DNA from: JAXLQL01 sp046331625
Lineage (GTDB): Bacteria; Acidobacteriota; Terriglobia; Bryobacterales; Bryobacteraceae
DNA length: 64,000 nt
Direction of reading: 5' to 3'
Assembly: GCA_046331625.1 (NCBI GenBank)
Contig: JAXLQL010000024.1
Span: 1 to 64,000, forward strand
Under the pieces are notes generated by a model. It searched no databases. It had not been told where the DNA came from and saw nothing but the letters and a program-made list of their open reading frames with translations. This document shows positions 51,567 through 60,445 of this stretch, piece by piece; the stretch's first letter is position 1; each line of letters starts with the position of its first letter. The position numbers and the translations under genes are program-made.

Positions 51567-53359
51567 AGCTCATCGCATTGGTTTCGATCGCAAGCGCGCT
51601 CGCCGCGCAGGATGGCCGCGTGTTGTATGACCGGAACTGCTCGTTCTGTCACGGCGCCGATGCCAAGGGAGGCGAGCGTGGTCCGGCGCTGGGTGCGCGC
51701 GCGGACTTGGCCGCGGTGATTCGCAATGGATTTCCGGAGAAGGGCATGCCGGCCAGCCGGCTCAGCGCGGCCGAGATCGATGCGATGGCAGCGCATGTGC
51801 GGTCGATCGCGGGTCCGGCGGCGAAGCAAGGTTCGGGTGGGTTCGCCGCGGTGCGCGCCGGCGATTGGCCCACGTATCACGGCGTGGTGGGCGGCAATCG
51901 CCATAGCTCGCTCGACCAGATCAATGTCGCGAATGTGGCGAAGCTCGCGCCGCAGTGGATCTTTACGATTCCCGGAGTGCCGAAGCTGCAGGTGACGCCG
52001 GTTGTGTTGAACGGCGTGATGTACGTGACAGCGCCGAACGAAGCGTATGCGCTCGACGCGACATCGGGCAAGCAGTTGTGGCGATTTCGGCGTCCGCGCA
52101 CGCAAGGCTTGGCCGGCGATGCGGCATCGGGGATCAATCGCGGCGTGGCGGTGCTCGATTCGAGAGTCTTTCTGGTCACCGACAACGCGCACTTGCTCGC
52201 GCTCGACCGGGCCAACGGCGAACTCCTGTGGGACACCGAAATGGCCGACGGCAAACAGAACTACGGCTCCACGTCGGCGCCGTTGGTGGTGAAGGATCTG
52301 GTGATCGCGGGCATCTCGGGCGGCGATGAAGGCGCGCGCGGATTCCTGGCTGCGTATCGCATCGATACGGGCAAGGAAGTGTGGCGCTTCTGGACGATCC
52401 CGAAACCAGGCGAGCCGCTTTCGGAGACATGGAAAGGCAAGGATCTCGAGCACGGGTGCGGCACCACCTGGTTGACGGGAACCTACGATGCTTCGCTCGA
52501 CTTGGTGTATTGGCCTACAGGAAATCCATGCCCAGACTACAACGGCGACGAACGCATCGGGGACAACCTCTACACTGATTCGATTCTGGCGCTCGATCGG
52601 GCCACGGGCAAGCTCCGCTGGTATTACCAATACACTCCGCACGACCTGTGGGACTGGGACTCGGTGCAGGTTCCGATGCTCGTGGATGCTCCCTGGCAAG
52701 GTCAGAACCGGAAGCTGTTGTTGCAGGCCAATCGCAACGGGTTCTTCTACGTGCTCGATCGCGAGAGCGGGAAGCTCCTGCGTGCGACGCCGTTCGTGAA
52801 GAAGCTCACTTGGGCTTCGGGCATCGACCTGGCGACCGGCCGGCCGCAATTGCTTCCGAACTCGGCGCCCTCGAAGGAAGGCGCGAAAACGTGTCCGGCA
52901 GTGGAAGGCGCGACGAACTGGATGTCGACGGCGTACAGCCCGGCCACGGGGCTGTTCTATCTCACGGCGCTCGAGAAATGCGGCATGTACTTCAAGGCGG
53001 AAGACACGTGGAAGCCCGGCGAGTCTTACTACGGCGGCTTCACCAAACGCGTGCCCGGCGACAATCCGCGCAAGTATCTGCGGGCGATCGATCTCTCCAC
53101 GGGCAAGGTTGCGTGGGATCTGGAGCAGGACGGCCCCGCGAGCACTTGGGGCGGAGTGCTCTCCACCGGAGGCGGAGTGGTGTTCTTCGGGCACGACAGC
53201 GGAGACTTCGCCGCCGCCGATGCGCGCACGGGTAAATTGCTGTGGCGATTCCCGGCCAACCAGCAGTGGAAGGCGTCGCCGATGACTTACATGTCGGGCG
53301 GCAAGCAGTATGTGGCGATCGCGTCGGGTCCGGCGATACTGGCGTTCGCGGTGCGCTGA
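51563..53359 (+). CDS. cytochrome c-PQQ dehydrogenase fusion
   Basis: A 598-residue exported protein from the ATG at 51563 (ATGA overlap); the frame upstream is antisense to nothing but overlaps the nitrilase and is not used. The signal peptide is MKLIALVSIASALAAQ. Residues ~18-90 are a cytochrome c with heme motif CSFCH and a methionine in KGMPASRL. Residues ~100-595 are an eight-bladed PQQ propeller with W-motifs (ALDATSGKQLWRF, ALDRANGELLWDT, AIDLSTGKVAWDL). The cytochrome is at the N-terminus, whereas in alcohol dehydrogenases it is usually at the C-terminus. Confidence 0.9.
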   Translation: MKLIALVSIASALAAQDGRVLYDRNCSFCHGADAKGGERGPALGARADLAAVIRNGFPEKGMPASRLSAAEIDAMAAHVRSIAGPAAKQGSGGFAAVRAGDWPTYHGVVGGNRHSSLDQINVANVAKLAPQWIFTIPGVPKLQVTPVVLNGVMYVTAPNEAYALDATSGKQLWRFRRPRTQGLAGDAASGINRGVAVLDSRVFLVTDNAHLLALDRANGELLWDTEMADGKQNYGSTSAPLVVKDLVIAGISGGDEGARGFLAAYRIDTGKEVWRFWTIPKPGEPLSETWKGKDLEHGCGTTWLTGTYDASLDLVYWPTGNPCPDYNGDERIGDNLYTDSILALDRATGKLRWYYQYTPHDLWDWDSVQVPMLVDAPWQGQNRKLLLQANRNGFFYVLDRESGKLLRATPFVKKLTWASGIDLATGRPQLLPNSAPSKEGAKTCPAVEGATNWMSTAYSPATGLFYLTALEKCGMYFKAEDTWKPGESYYGGFTKRVPGDNPRKYLRAIDLSTGKVAWDLEQDGPASTWGGVLSTGGGVVFFGHDSGDFAAADARTGKLLWRFPANQQWKASPMTYMSGGKQYVAIASGPAILAFAVR

Positions 53360-53422
53360 GCAGGCAGCCCAGTCGCGCCCCCAGAGGGTGTGGTATCCTC
53401 GCCGGCACGGAGAAAACGCACC

Positions 53423-55156
53423 ATGCCCCTACTCGACCCACGCAAAGACAAGTGGCTCGCCAAGAATATACTGCGCCCACTTACTATCGCCACGCCGAAA
53501 GACAACGATTTCGACGGCGCCGATTACTACGAGATCGCCATGCAGCCGATCCGGCACACGTTCCATCCCAAACTCCGAAACATTCCGATGTGGAGCTACG
53601 GCAGCACTTCGCCGGGAGAAGTGATTGTGGCGCAGCCCGGCAAGCCCGTGCGCGTGCTGTGGCTCAACGGACTCGCGGGACAGTCGCTCTCGAGCCTGAT
53701 CGAATTCGGCGACCGCCAGGGAATGGAAAGCGACCATGCGCTGAGCATATGCCACAACCAGGTGCACTTGCACGGAGCGCGCGTTCCGGGGACGAGCGAC
53801 GGATTCCCGGAAGAGATCTTCCATCCCAACGAAGGCCGCGCTTACTACTATCCGAACGTGCAAGCGGCATCGACGCTCTGGTACCACGATCATGCGATGG
53901 ACGTGACGCGGCTGAACGTGTATGCGGGCCTGTTCGGAGGCTACATTCTGCGCGACCCGCAAGAGGACGCGCTGCTGCCCTCGGGGGCACTCGAGATGAC
54001 GCTGATCTTGCAGGACAAGAGCTTCAGCGGCGACGGGAAGAAACTGTATTATGAGCAGAGCGTCGATCGCACCAAGGATCCCGCTGAAGCCACTCCTGAG
54101 TTCCTCGGGGACTATCCGCTGGTGAACGGCCAGATCTGGCCGCTGCTCGAACTCGAGCCGCGCATCTACCGGTTCCGCTTGCTCAACGGCGCCAATACTC
54201 GCTTCTTCAACCTGTTTCTCACCACGCCGGACGATCCCACTACTTCGGTGTTGCTCCACGTGATCGCCATGGAGGGCGGGTTCCTGCCGAAGCCCGTACC
54301 CACCACGCGCTTGTTGCTCGCACCTGGCGAGCGCGCCGATGTACTGGTGGACCTACGTGCCTACGGCGAGACTGCGCTTATTCTGCGCAACGACGCGCCG
54401 ATTCCCTATTCGGGCGATCCCGCGGATCCGCAATTTCAGGCGGACGACTACGGACCGCTCGATGCGAGCGACAACTGCGCAGAGCTTATGAAGCTCTCCG
54501 TTGACGGGCGCCGCCGGAGCGCCGATGCAGCCTACGACCCCGCGACCATCAAGCTTCCCAAGCGCAAGGATCCTTTGCCGGGGCCGCCGCCACCCTCGAG
54601 CAGCGACTTTGCCGCGATCGAGGCCGCCTGCAATGCCGTGCCGATCGATGCACCACCCGCGAACCTAGCCGCGGGGGGAATTGCGTTCAAGCTGAGACGC
54701 TTCGTCCTCGAAGAGGTCGACATGGAGATGCCGACCTTGCCTGGCGTTCCGGTGCCGAATGTGCAGATCAACGGGAAGTCGTGGCACGATGCCGGCCCGG
54801 TGGAAGTGGCCAAAGACGGCCTCGAGGTTTGGGAGTTCGTGAACCTCACGCCCGACACCCATCCCATGCACCTTCATCTGGTGCAGTTCCAAACGATGAG
54901 CAGGATCCGGTTGGATACGAGCACCACGCCGCCCACCTATGTTTCGCCCGCCCCGGTGGACACCTGGGAGCAGGGCTTCAAGGATACGGTGCGCTGCAAT
55001 CCATCGCAATCGACGCGGCTACTCGTCCGCTTTGACGGCTACGCAGGCCACTACGTGTATCACTGCCACATTCTCGAGCACGAAGACATGGGAATGATGT
55101 TCCGGGTCGATGTGGGCGTCTCGCACATTCACGCCAAGGCGGCCCGCGGCGCTTAA
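53423..55156 (+). CDS. multicopper oxidase (CotA/bilirubin-oxidase-like)
   Basis: A 577-residue enzyme from the ATG at 53423. All four copper motifs are present: HNQVHLHG, WYHDHAM, DTHPMHLH and HCHILEHEDMGMM, the last giving the type 1 Cys and axial Met. No signal peptide or Tat leader is visible, which is unusual if it acts outside the cytoplasm; spore-coat CotA also lacks one. It follows the quinoprotein gene by 63 bases. Possible roles are phenol or metal oxidation. Confidence 0.92.
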   Translation: MPLLDPRKDKWLAKNILRPLTIATPKDNDFDGADYYEIAMQPIRHTFHPKLRNIPMWSYGSTSPGEVIVAQPGKPVRVLWLNGLAGQSLSSLIEFGDRQGMESDHALSICHNQVHLHGARVPGTSDGFPEEIFHPNEGRAYYYPNVQAASTLWYHDHAMDVTRLNVYAGLFGGYILRDPQEDALLPSGALEMTLILQDKSFSGDGKKLYYEQSVDRTKDPAEATPEFLGDYPLVNGQIWPLLELEPRIYRFRLLNGANTRFFNLFLTTPDDPTTSVLLHVIAMEGGFLPKPVPTTRLLLAPGERADVLVDLRAYGETALILRNDAPIPYSGDPADPQFQADDYGPLDASDNCAELMKLSVDGRRRSADAAYDPATIKLPKRKDPLPGPPPPSSSDFAAIEAACNAVPIDAPPANLAAGGIAFKLRRFVLEEVDMEMPTLPGVPVPNVQINGKSWHDAGPVEVAKDGLEVWEFVNLTPDTHPMHLHLVQFQTMSRIRLDTSTTPPTYVSPAPVDTWEQGFKDTVRCNPSQSTRLLVRFDGYAGHYVYHCHILEHEDMGMMFRVDVGVSHIHAKAARGA

Positions 55157-55220
55157 CACCTCTTAAATGGAACGCGGCTGCAATCCGCAAGTTGCGTGAT
55201 ATCATAATCCGGTCAACGGG

Positions 55221-56750
55221 ATGTCTCGCCGCAGGGTCCTACCAAACGTCTGTATCGCGCTGGGTTTTCCCACCGTGGAACAATTGCTCGCTCACGCCAA
55301 GCGCGAAGTGGAGTCTGGCGAGACGTTTCTCGAGTTCCGGCTCGACTATCTGAGCGATCCGGCGAAGGGTGTCGGGGCAATCTCGCGGATGCTCGGTGAG
55401 CATCCCGAGGTGACGCTGCTCGCAACTTGCCGCCGCCATCAGAATCACGGGCGCTTCAACGGCAGCATCGAGGAAGAAATTCGCATTCTCGAAGCGTCGA
55501 TCGATGCCGGAGCACACGCGATCGACATCGAGATCGAAAGCGCCGAGAACTGTAAGCCCGCCGTGCAGCATTTGCGCAGCAAGGCCTGGGTCGTGTTGTC
55601 GTTCCACAACTTCGGCGGAACGCCACCGGTGGAACCGATTCTGCGGCGCATGACCAAGATCCCGGCCGACGCGTACAAGTTGGTCACCACGGCGCGCAAG
55701 CCATCGGATAACTATCGCGTGCTTTCGCTGGCGCGCACGTCGGCGAAGACTCCGCTGGTGATGCTGGCGATGGGCGAGCCCGGCTTGGCCACGCGCGTGC
55801 TGTCGACAGCTTTCGGAGCGGTCTACACGTACGCGGCGCCCAATGCAGCCGAGGGCACGGCGCCTGGACAGATCAGCGCGCGGCTGCTGCGCAATCTCTA
55901 TCGCATCGATCGCTTCACCAAGGCCGCGAAGATTTACGGCGTGATTGCCGATCCGGTGCGGCACTCGATCTCGCCCGCCGTGCACAATCGCGCGTTCCAG
56001 AGCAAACGGATCGATGCCGTGTATCTGCCGTTCCTGGTGCATCCGCCGCAGTTGAAGGATTTCTTCGTGCTGGCTGATCGCTTGCCCATCTCGGGTTTCA
56101 GCGTGACGATTCCGCACAAGCAGAAAATCATCCGCTATCTCGACGTGGTGGATCCGCTGGCGCGGCGCATCGGCGCGGTGAACACGGTTTGGCGCAAGGG
56201 TGGCAAGTGGCGCGGCGCGAACACCGATGTGGAAGGCGTCCTGGCTCCGCTCAAGAAGCAGATGACTTTGGCCAAGTCTTCGATCCTCGTGGTGGGCAAC
56301 GGCGGCGCCGCGCGGAGCGCGGCGTTCGCGCTGGTGGACGCAGGCGCACAGGTTTCGGTCACGGGGCGGAACACGGATCGGATTCGCGCGCTCGCGAAGG
56401 TGTGCAACGCCACGCCGCTGCAGCGCGAGCAAGCCGAGGGCATGCAGTTCGACGCGCTGATCCACTGCACGTCGGTGGGGATGGCGCCGAACAGCAACGA
56501 ATGCTTCTTCCGCGACAAGGTTCCCGCGACCCTGGTGTTCGACATGGTCTATAATCCGCTCGAAACGTTGCTGATCAAGCGCGCCGCGGCGGAGGGCCGA
56601 ACGGTAGTGCCCGGGCTCCAGATGTTTCTCGAACAGGCCGCCCACCAGTTTCAGACGTGGACGGGCGAGGCAGCTCCCCGGGCAGTGATGGAGAAGGCGG
56701 CGCTCGAAGCCCTGAACCACTCGCCCGAGCCTATAATGAAAAGCGAGTGA
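55221..56750 (+). CDS. aroDE: fused 3-dehydroquinate dehydratase (type I) and shikimate dehydrogenase
   Basis: A 509-residue bifunctional enzyme for steps 3 and 4 of the shikimate pathway. Residues ~1-225 are type I dehydratase: EFRLDYLSD, the histidine in SFHNFGGTPP and the Schiff-base lysine in DAYKLVTTA. Residues ~235-500 are shikimate dehydrogenase: VIADPVRHSISPAVHN, FSVTIPHKQKII with the catalytic Lys, GAVNTVWRKGGKWRGANTD, and the nucleotide loop VVGNGGAARSAAFAL. The fusion is the plant order; it is uncommon but known in bacteria. The stop overlaps the GTG of the next small gene. Confidence 0.95.
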   Translation: MSRRRVLPNVCIALGFPTVEQLLAHAKREVESGETFLEFRLDYLSDPAKGVGAISRMLGEHPEVTLLATCRRHQNHGRFNGSIEEEIRILEASIDAGAHAIDIEIESAENCKPAVQHLRSKAWVVLSFHNFGGTPPVEPILRRMTKIPADAYKLVTTARKPSDNYRVLSLARTSAKTPLVMLAMGEPGLATRVLSTAFGAVYTYAAPNAAEGTAPGQISARLLRNLYRIDRFTKAAKIYGVIADPVRHSISPAVHNRAFQSKRIDAVYLPFLVHPPQLKDFFVLADRLPISGFSVTIPHKQKIIRYLDVVDPLARRIGAVNTVWRKGGKWRGANTDVEGVLAPLKKQMTLAKSSILVVGNGGAARSAAFALVDAGAQVSVTGRNTDRIRALAKVCNATPLQREQAEGMQFDALIHCTSVGMAPNSNECFFRDKVPATLVFDMVYNPLETLLIKRAAAEGRTVVPGLQMFLEQAAHQFQTWTGEAAPRAVMEKAALEALNHSPEPIMKSE

Positions 56751-56944
56751 GCAACAAACTGACTCGCCGGAGCCTGGCAGCCGCCGTGCTTGCCGCATCG
56801 GCTCCCGCGCCGGCCCAAACCCAGAACCCACCGGCCGAAGAGTTGGAACGAGCTCGCGACGGCGTCCGCCGCAATCGCGAAGCTCTGGCGAAGTTCAAAA
56901 TCGACCGGGCCGTAGAGCCCGCCTTCCAGTTCAAACCTCTCTAG
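56747..56944 (+). CDS. 65-aa Tat-exported small protein, amidase partner
   Basis: A GTG at 56747 overlaps the aroDE stop. The product has a twin-arginine leader (TRRSLAAAVLAASAPAPAQ) and then a short charged helix (ELERARDGVRRNREALAKFKI) ending in AVEPAFQFKPL. It stops seven bases before the amidase gene, so it is coupled to it. The amidase itself has no leader, so this could be a Tat-borne partner that carries it out (inference). Such small Tat peptides before amidases or dehydrogenases are known in acidobacterial clusters, from memory. Confidence 0.68.
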   Translation: MSNKLTRRSLAAAVLAASAPAPAQTQNPPAEELERARDGVRRNREALAKFKIDRAVEPAFQFKPL

Positions 56945-56951
56945 AACGCGC

Positions 56952-58385
56952 GTGCCTTCCTTCGACAGTTCGATCTTTTTCTCCACCATTGGCGAACTCA
57001 ACGCCAAGCTGCGGGCCAAGGAATTTTCCTGCGTGGAATTGACCCGGGCGTTTTGCGACCGGCTGGAACGGCTGGGGCCACGGTACAACGCCCTCGCCCT
57101 GCCCTTGCGAGAAGACGCGATCAAGCAGGCCCGCAAGGTGGACGACGATATCAAGCACGAGCGGCTTCGCAGTCCACTGCAGGGGATTCCATACGGCGCC
57201 AAGGACCTGCTGTCGGTGGAGGGGCAACCAACGGCGTGGGGCGCGCTGCCTTTCGCCGGCCAAGTGTTCAAGTACAACGCGCGGGTGATCGACAAGCTGG
57301 CCAAGGCGGGCAGCGTCCTCACCGGGAAACTGGCGATGGTGGAACTGGCCGGCGGGCCTACGTATCGGTTCGCGGCAGCCTCGATGACGGGCTCTGGACT
57401 GAATCCGTGGGACCGTTCGCGCTGGTCTGGTGGATCGTCGAGCGGGTCTGGCAGCGCGGTGGCGGCGGGCCTGGTGACATACGCGCTCGGGTCTGAGACA
57501 TCGGGCTCGATTCTGACCCCGTGCTCGTTCTGCGGCATCACGGGGCTGCGTCCGACGTACGGGCTGGTGAGCCGCTATGGCGCCATGGCGCTTTCCTGGA
57601 CGCTCGACAAGATCGGCCCGATGGCGCGCAGTGCCGAAGACTGCGGCATCGTCTTGCAGGCGATCTCCGGCAAGGACAACGACGATCCGGGGTCGGCGGG
57701 CAAGAGCTACTACTACTCGCCTCAGTATGCCCGGCAGTTCAGCGATCTCACCATCGGCTACCATCCTGCCGACTTCGAAGAACACGCCGACGAGCCGGCG
57801 CGCCCCGCTTTTCGCCAGGCGCTCGAAATGTTCAAAACATTTGGCTCGAAGCTCGTGGAAGTGGAGATTCCGGAGTTCCCGTATGGTCCGGTGATCTCGA
57901 CCATCCTCTCGGGAGAGGCGGGCGCGATCTTCGAAGACCTGATACAGTCGGGCCAAGTGGACAAGCTGGCCGACGCGAAGCAGATCGCGGGTCTCAAGGC
58001 GAGCCAGGAAGTGCTCGCAAAGGACTATTTGAAGGCAATGCGGATCCGTGCGCTGATTCAGGATGCATTCCGGACTCTGTTCAGCCGGGTGGACGTACTG
58101 CTGTCCCCGGCGCGAAACGGCGTGGCGAGCAAAGTTTCAGAACCGCTCGATGGCGGCGGACGTGGCAGCGCGGCTACGCCGAAGTCTCGCGGCTTGCAGG
58201 GCCTCATCCCGGCCGCGAACCTCGCAGGGCTCCCCGCCCTGTGCCTGCCGTGTGGATTCGCGGACAATCTCCCCGTTGCGATCAGCGTGGTGGGCCGGCC
58301 CTTCGCCGAGAACACGCTGCTCGCGTATGGAAACGAATATCAGAAGAAGACGGATTGGCACCGGCGCAAGCCGCCGGTAGAGTAA
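56952..58385 (+). CDS. amidase signature-family enzyme
   Basis: A 477-residue enzyme from a GTG at 56952. The Ser-cisSer-Lys triad is complete: Lys in PYGAKDLLSVEG, cis-Ser in WSGGSSSGSGSAVAAG, and Ser in LGSETSGSILTPCSF. The C-terminal ANLAGLPALCLPCGF region closes the site. It resembles GatA but no gatB or gatC is near, so a stand-alone amidase is likely. No signal peptide. Confidence 0.93.
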   Translation: MPSFDSSIFFSTIGELNAKLRAKEFSCVELTRAFCDRLERLGPRYNALALPLREDAIKQARKVDDDIKHERLRSPLQGIPYGAKDLLSVEGQPTAWGALPFAGQVFKYNARVIDKLAKAGSVLTGKLAMVELAGGPTYRFAAASMTGSGLNPWDRSRWSGGSSSGSGSAVAAGLVTYALGSETSGSILTPCSFCGITGLRPTYGLVSRYGAMALSWTLDKIGPMARSAEDCGIVLQAISGKDNDDPGSAGKSYYYSPQYARQFSDLTIGYHPADFEEHADEPARPAFRQALEMFKTFGSKLVEVEIPEFPYGPVISTILSGEAGAIFEDLIQSGQVDKLADAKQIAGLKASQEVLAKDYLKAMRIRALIQDAFRTLFSRVDVLLSPARNGVASKVSEPLDGGGRGSAATPKSRGLQGLIPAANLAGLPALCLPCGFADNLPVAISVVGRPFAENTLLAYGNEYQKKTDWHRRKPPVE

Positions 58386-58391
58386 TTCCAA

Positions 58392-59420
58392 ATGGAACCC
58401 AACGGAAACGCTCCCTACACGGGAGTGGACATTGAACGCGACCTGGCGCTCGAGTTCGTGCGCGTGGTGGAGGAGGCTGCCATTGCCTCCGCGAGAACGA
58501 TGGGCCGTGGCGAGAACGACAAGTCCGACCAGGTCGCCGTGCAAGCCATGCGGAAGGCTTTCGAGCAGGTGCCGATCTGCGGAACGATCGTGATCGGCGA
58601 GGGCGAGCGCGACAAGGCTCCGATGCTCTACATCGGCGAGCAAGTGGGGACTCCCGCGCCGCCGGGAGTGGAGCTGCCGAAGGTGGATATCGCCGTGGAT
58701 CCGCTCGAAGGCACCAACCTGTGCGCCACCGGCGCGGCGAACGCGATCGCCGTACTAGCGGCTTCCGAACCCGGGGGACTGCTGCACGCGCCCGATTGCT
58801 ACATGGAAAAGATCATCGCGGGTCCGGCATGCCGCGGCGCGCTCGACATCGACGCGCCCGTGGAAGAGAACTTGCGATCGATCGCCAGTTGCCTCGACCG
58901 CGACGTGCCCGACATCACGATCGCCGTGCTGGACCGCCCGCGTCATCGCGATCTGATCGACCAGATTCGCAAGGCCGGCGCGCGCATCCGTCTGCTCGGT
59001 GACGGCGACCTTTCGGCGGGCATCACGGCCGCGGTGCGCGGCATCGGCGCGGTGGACGCGGTGATGGGTAGCGGTGGAGCTCCCGAGGGAGTGATCACGG
59101 CGGCCGCGATGCGATGTCTCCACGGCGAGATGCTGGCGCGCCTGGTAGTGAACTCGCCCGAGCTCGAAGAACGCGTGGCCAAGATGGGGATCAAAGATCC
59201 GCGGCGCATCTACACGGCGCGCGATCTGGCTCCGGGCAAGAAGATCATCTTCGCCGCGGCGGGCGTGACGCAAGGCGCGCTGCTGCAGGGCGTGCGATTC
59301 TTCGGCGAAGGCTGCCGCACACACTCGCTCGTGTTGACGCGGTCATTGAACAAGGTCCGCTTCGTGGATGCGGTGCACCTGAGCCGGCCACCGGGTCCGC
59401 GCGGCGTTCGGTTGTACTGA
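58392..59420 (+). CDS. glpX: class II fructose-1,6-bisphosphatase
   Basis: A 342-residue enzyme. The GlpX motifs are present: DKSDQVAVQAMRKAF, TIVIGEGERDKAPMLY, the metal-binding DIAVDPLEGTNL, VMGSGGAPEGVITAAAM and the C-terminal end of the metal-binding domain. It catalyses the gluconeogenic step from fructose-1,6-bisphosphate. The repeat at 59429 follows its stop. Confidence 0.95.
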   Translation: MEPNGNAPYTGVDIERDLALEFVRVVEEAAIASARTMGRGENDKSDQVAVQAMRKAFEQVPICGTIVIGEGERDKAPMLYIGEQVGTPAPPGVELPKVDIAVDPLEGTNLCATGAANAIAVLAASEPGGLLHAPDCYMEKIIAGPACRGALDIDAPVEENLRSIASCLDRDVPDITIAVLDRPRHRDLIDQIRKAGARIRLLGDGDLSAGITAAVRGIGAVDAVMGSGGAPEGVITAAAMRCLHGEMLARLVVNSPELEERVAKMGIKDPRRIYTARDLAPGKKIIFAAAGVTQGALLQGVRFFGEGCRTHSLVLTRSLNKVRFVDAVHLSRPPGPRGVRLY

Positions 59421-59428
59421 GATGGGCC

Positions 59429-59467
59429 GGCAGCGGGACTGAAGTCCCGCGCAGGCTGAAGCCTGCC
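59429..59467 (+). repeat. double-palindrome intergenic repeat, copy E (consensus)
   Basis: GCGGGACTGAAGTCCCGC immediately followed by GCAGGCTGAAGCCTGC, both perfect palindromes around a GA centre. It lies between the convergent glpX and the DapA-like gene. Confidence 0.9.
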
Positions 59468-59509
59468 CCACAATACGAAGACGGTGCATGCCGAATGGTG
59501 GTCGGCCGG

Positions 59510-60445
59510 CTAGAACGGGGCTTCTCCGTCGTACTCGCTCAGGTCCGGACGTGTCTTGATCGCCTTTCGGATCACCTTCAAGACGTCCCTCCGCTCTTGA
59601 CCCGTGATTGGCAAGCGCGGCGCGCGCGTCATCTCCGAGCCGAGTCCCACTTCGGCCATGCACAGCTTGATGTACTGCACCAGCTTGATCTCCGTATCGA
59701 GATGCAGCAGCGGTGTGTACCAGCGATAGATCTCGCGCGCTTCTTCCCAGCGGCCGGCCATGGCGAGATTCCACAGCACGCGATTCTCGACTGGGAACGC
59801 GTTCACCAGGCCAGACACCCAGCCTTGCGAGCCGAGTAGAACGCTTTCGAGCACGAGGTCGTCAACGCCGCTGAACAAGATGAAGCGGTCGCCGACCGTG
59901 TTGATGAGATCGGTGATGCGGCGCACATCTCCCGACGATTCCTTGATTGAAACGATCGTCGGCTCGGCGGCGAGTTCGCGGAACATCTCCGGCGTCACGT
60001 CCACGTAATAGGACGGCGGATTGTTGTAGATCATCACCGGCAACGCGCTGGCGCGGCTGACAGCGCGGAAGTGCTCTAGCGCCTCGCGGCCATCGGCCTT
60101 GTAAACCATCGCCGGCAACACCATCAATCCGTCGATGCCGATCTTCTCGCAATCGCGAGCGAAGCGGCTCGCCGTGGCGGTGGTGAACTCAGCCACTCCG
60201 CTGAGCACGGGAATCCGGCGCTTCACCACCTTCTTCATCTCGCGCAGCACGGTCAGCTTTTCCGCGTAGTCGAGCGCAGTGTTTTCGCCCACGCTCCCGA
60301 GTAGGATCACGCCGTGGATCCCCTCGCGGATCATCGTCTCGAGATGACGAGCAGTGCCTTCGAGATCGAGCGATTGGTCTTCGTGGAACTGCGTCGTCAA
60401 CGCGGGGAACACGCCCCGCCAGGAACAATCGATGGGCGCCTTCAT
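59510..60445 (-). CDS. DapA-family (dihydrodipicolinate synthase/N-acetylneuraminate lyase) aldolase
   Basis: A 311-residue class I aldolase from the ATG at 60445. It has GVFPALTTQFHEDQSLD, LLGSVGENTALD (the G-x-x-G-E motif), the tyrosine in MIYNNPPSYYVD and the Schiff-base lysine in IVSIKESSGD. The usual housekeeping DapA pattern is kept only in part, so an alternative keto-acid or sugar-acid substrate is likely. It is coupled to the DUF885 gene by an ATGA overlap. Confidence 0.9.
   Translation of the reverse strand: MKAPIDCSWRGVFPALTTQFHEDQSLDLEGTARHLETMIREGIHGVILLGSVGENTALDYAEKLTVLREMKKVVKRRIPVLSGVAEFTTATASRFARDCEKIGIDGLMVLPAMVYKADGREALEHFRAVSRASALPVMIYNNPPSYYVDVTPEMFRELAAEPTIVSIKESSGDVRRITDLINTVGDRFILFSGVDDLVLESVLLGSQGWVSGLVNAFPVENRVLWNLAMAGRWEEAREIYRWYTPLLHLDTEIKLVQYIKLCMAEVGLGSEMTRAPRLPITGQERRDVLKVIRKAIKTRPDLSEYDGEAPF

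Noticed and set aside
55239..56831. 530-codon frame antisense to aroDE
   Set aside because: It is a shadow of the conserved aroDE gene, rich in Arg/His, with no motif of its own.
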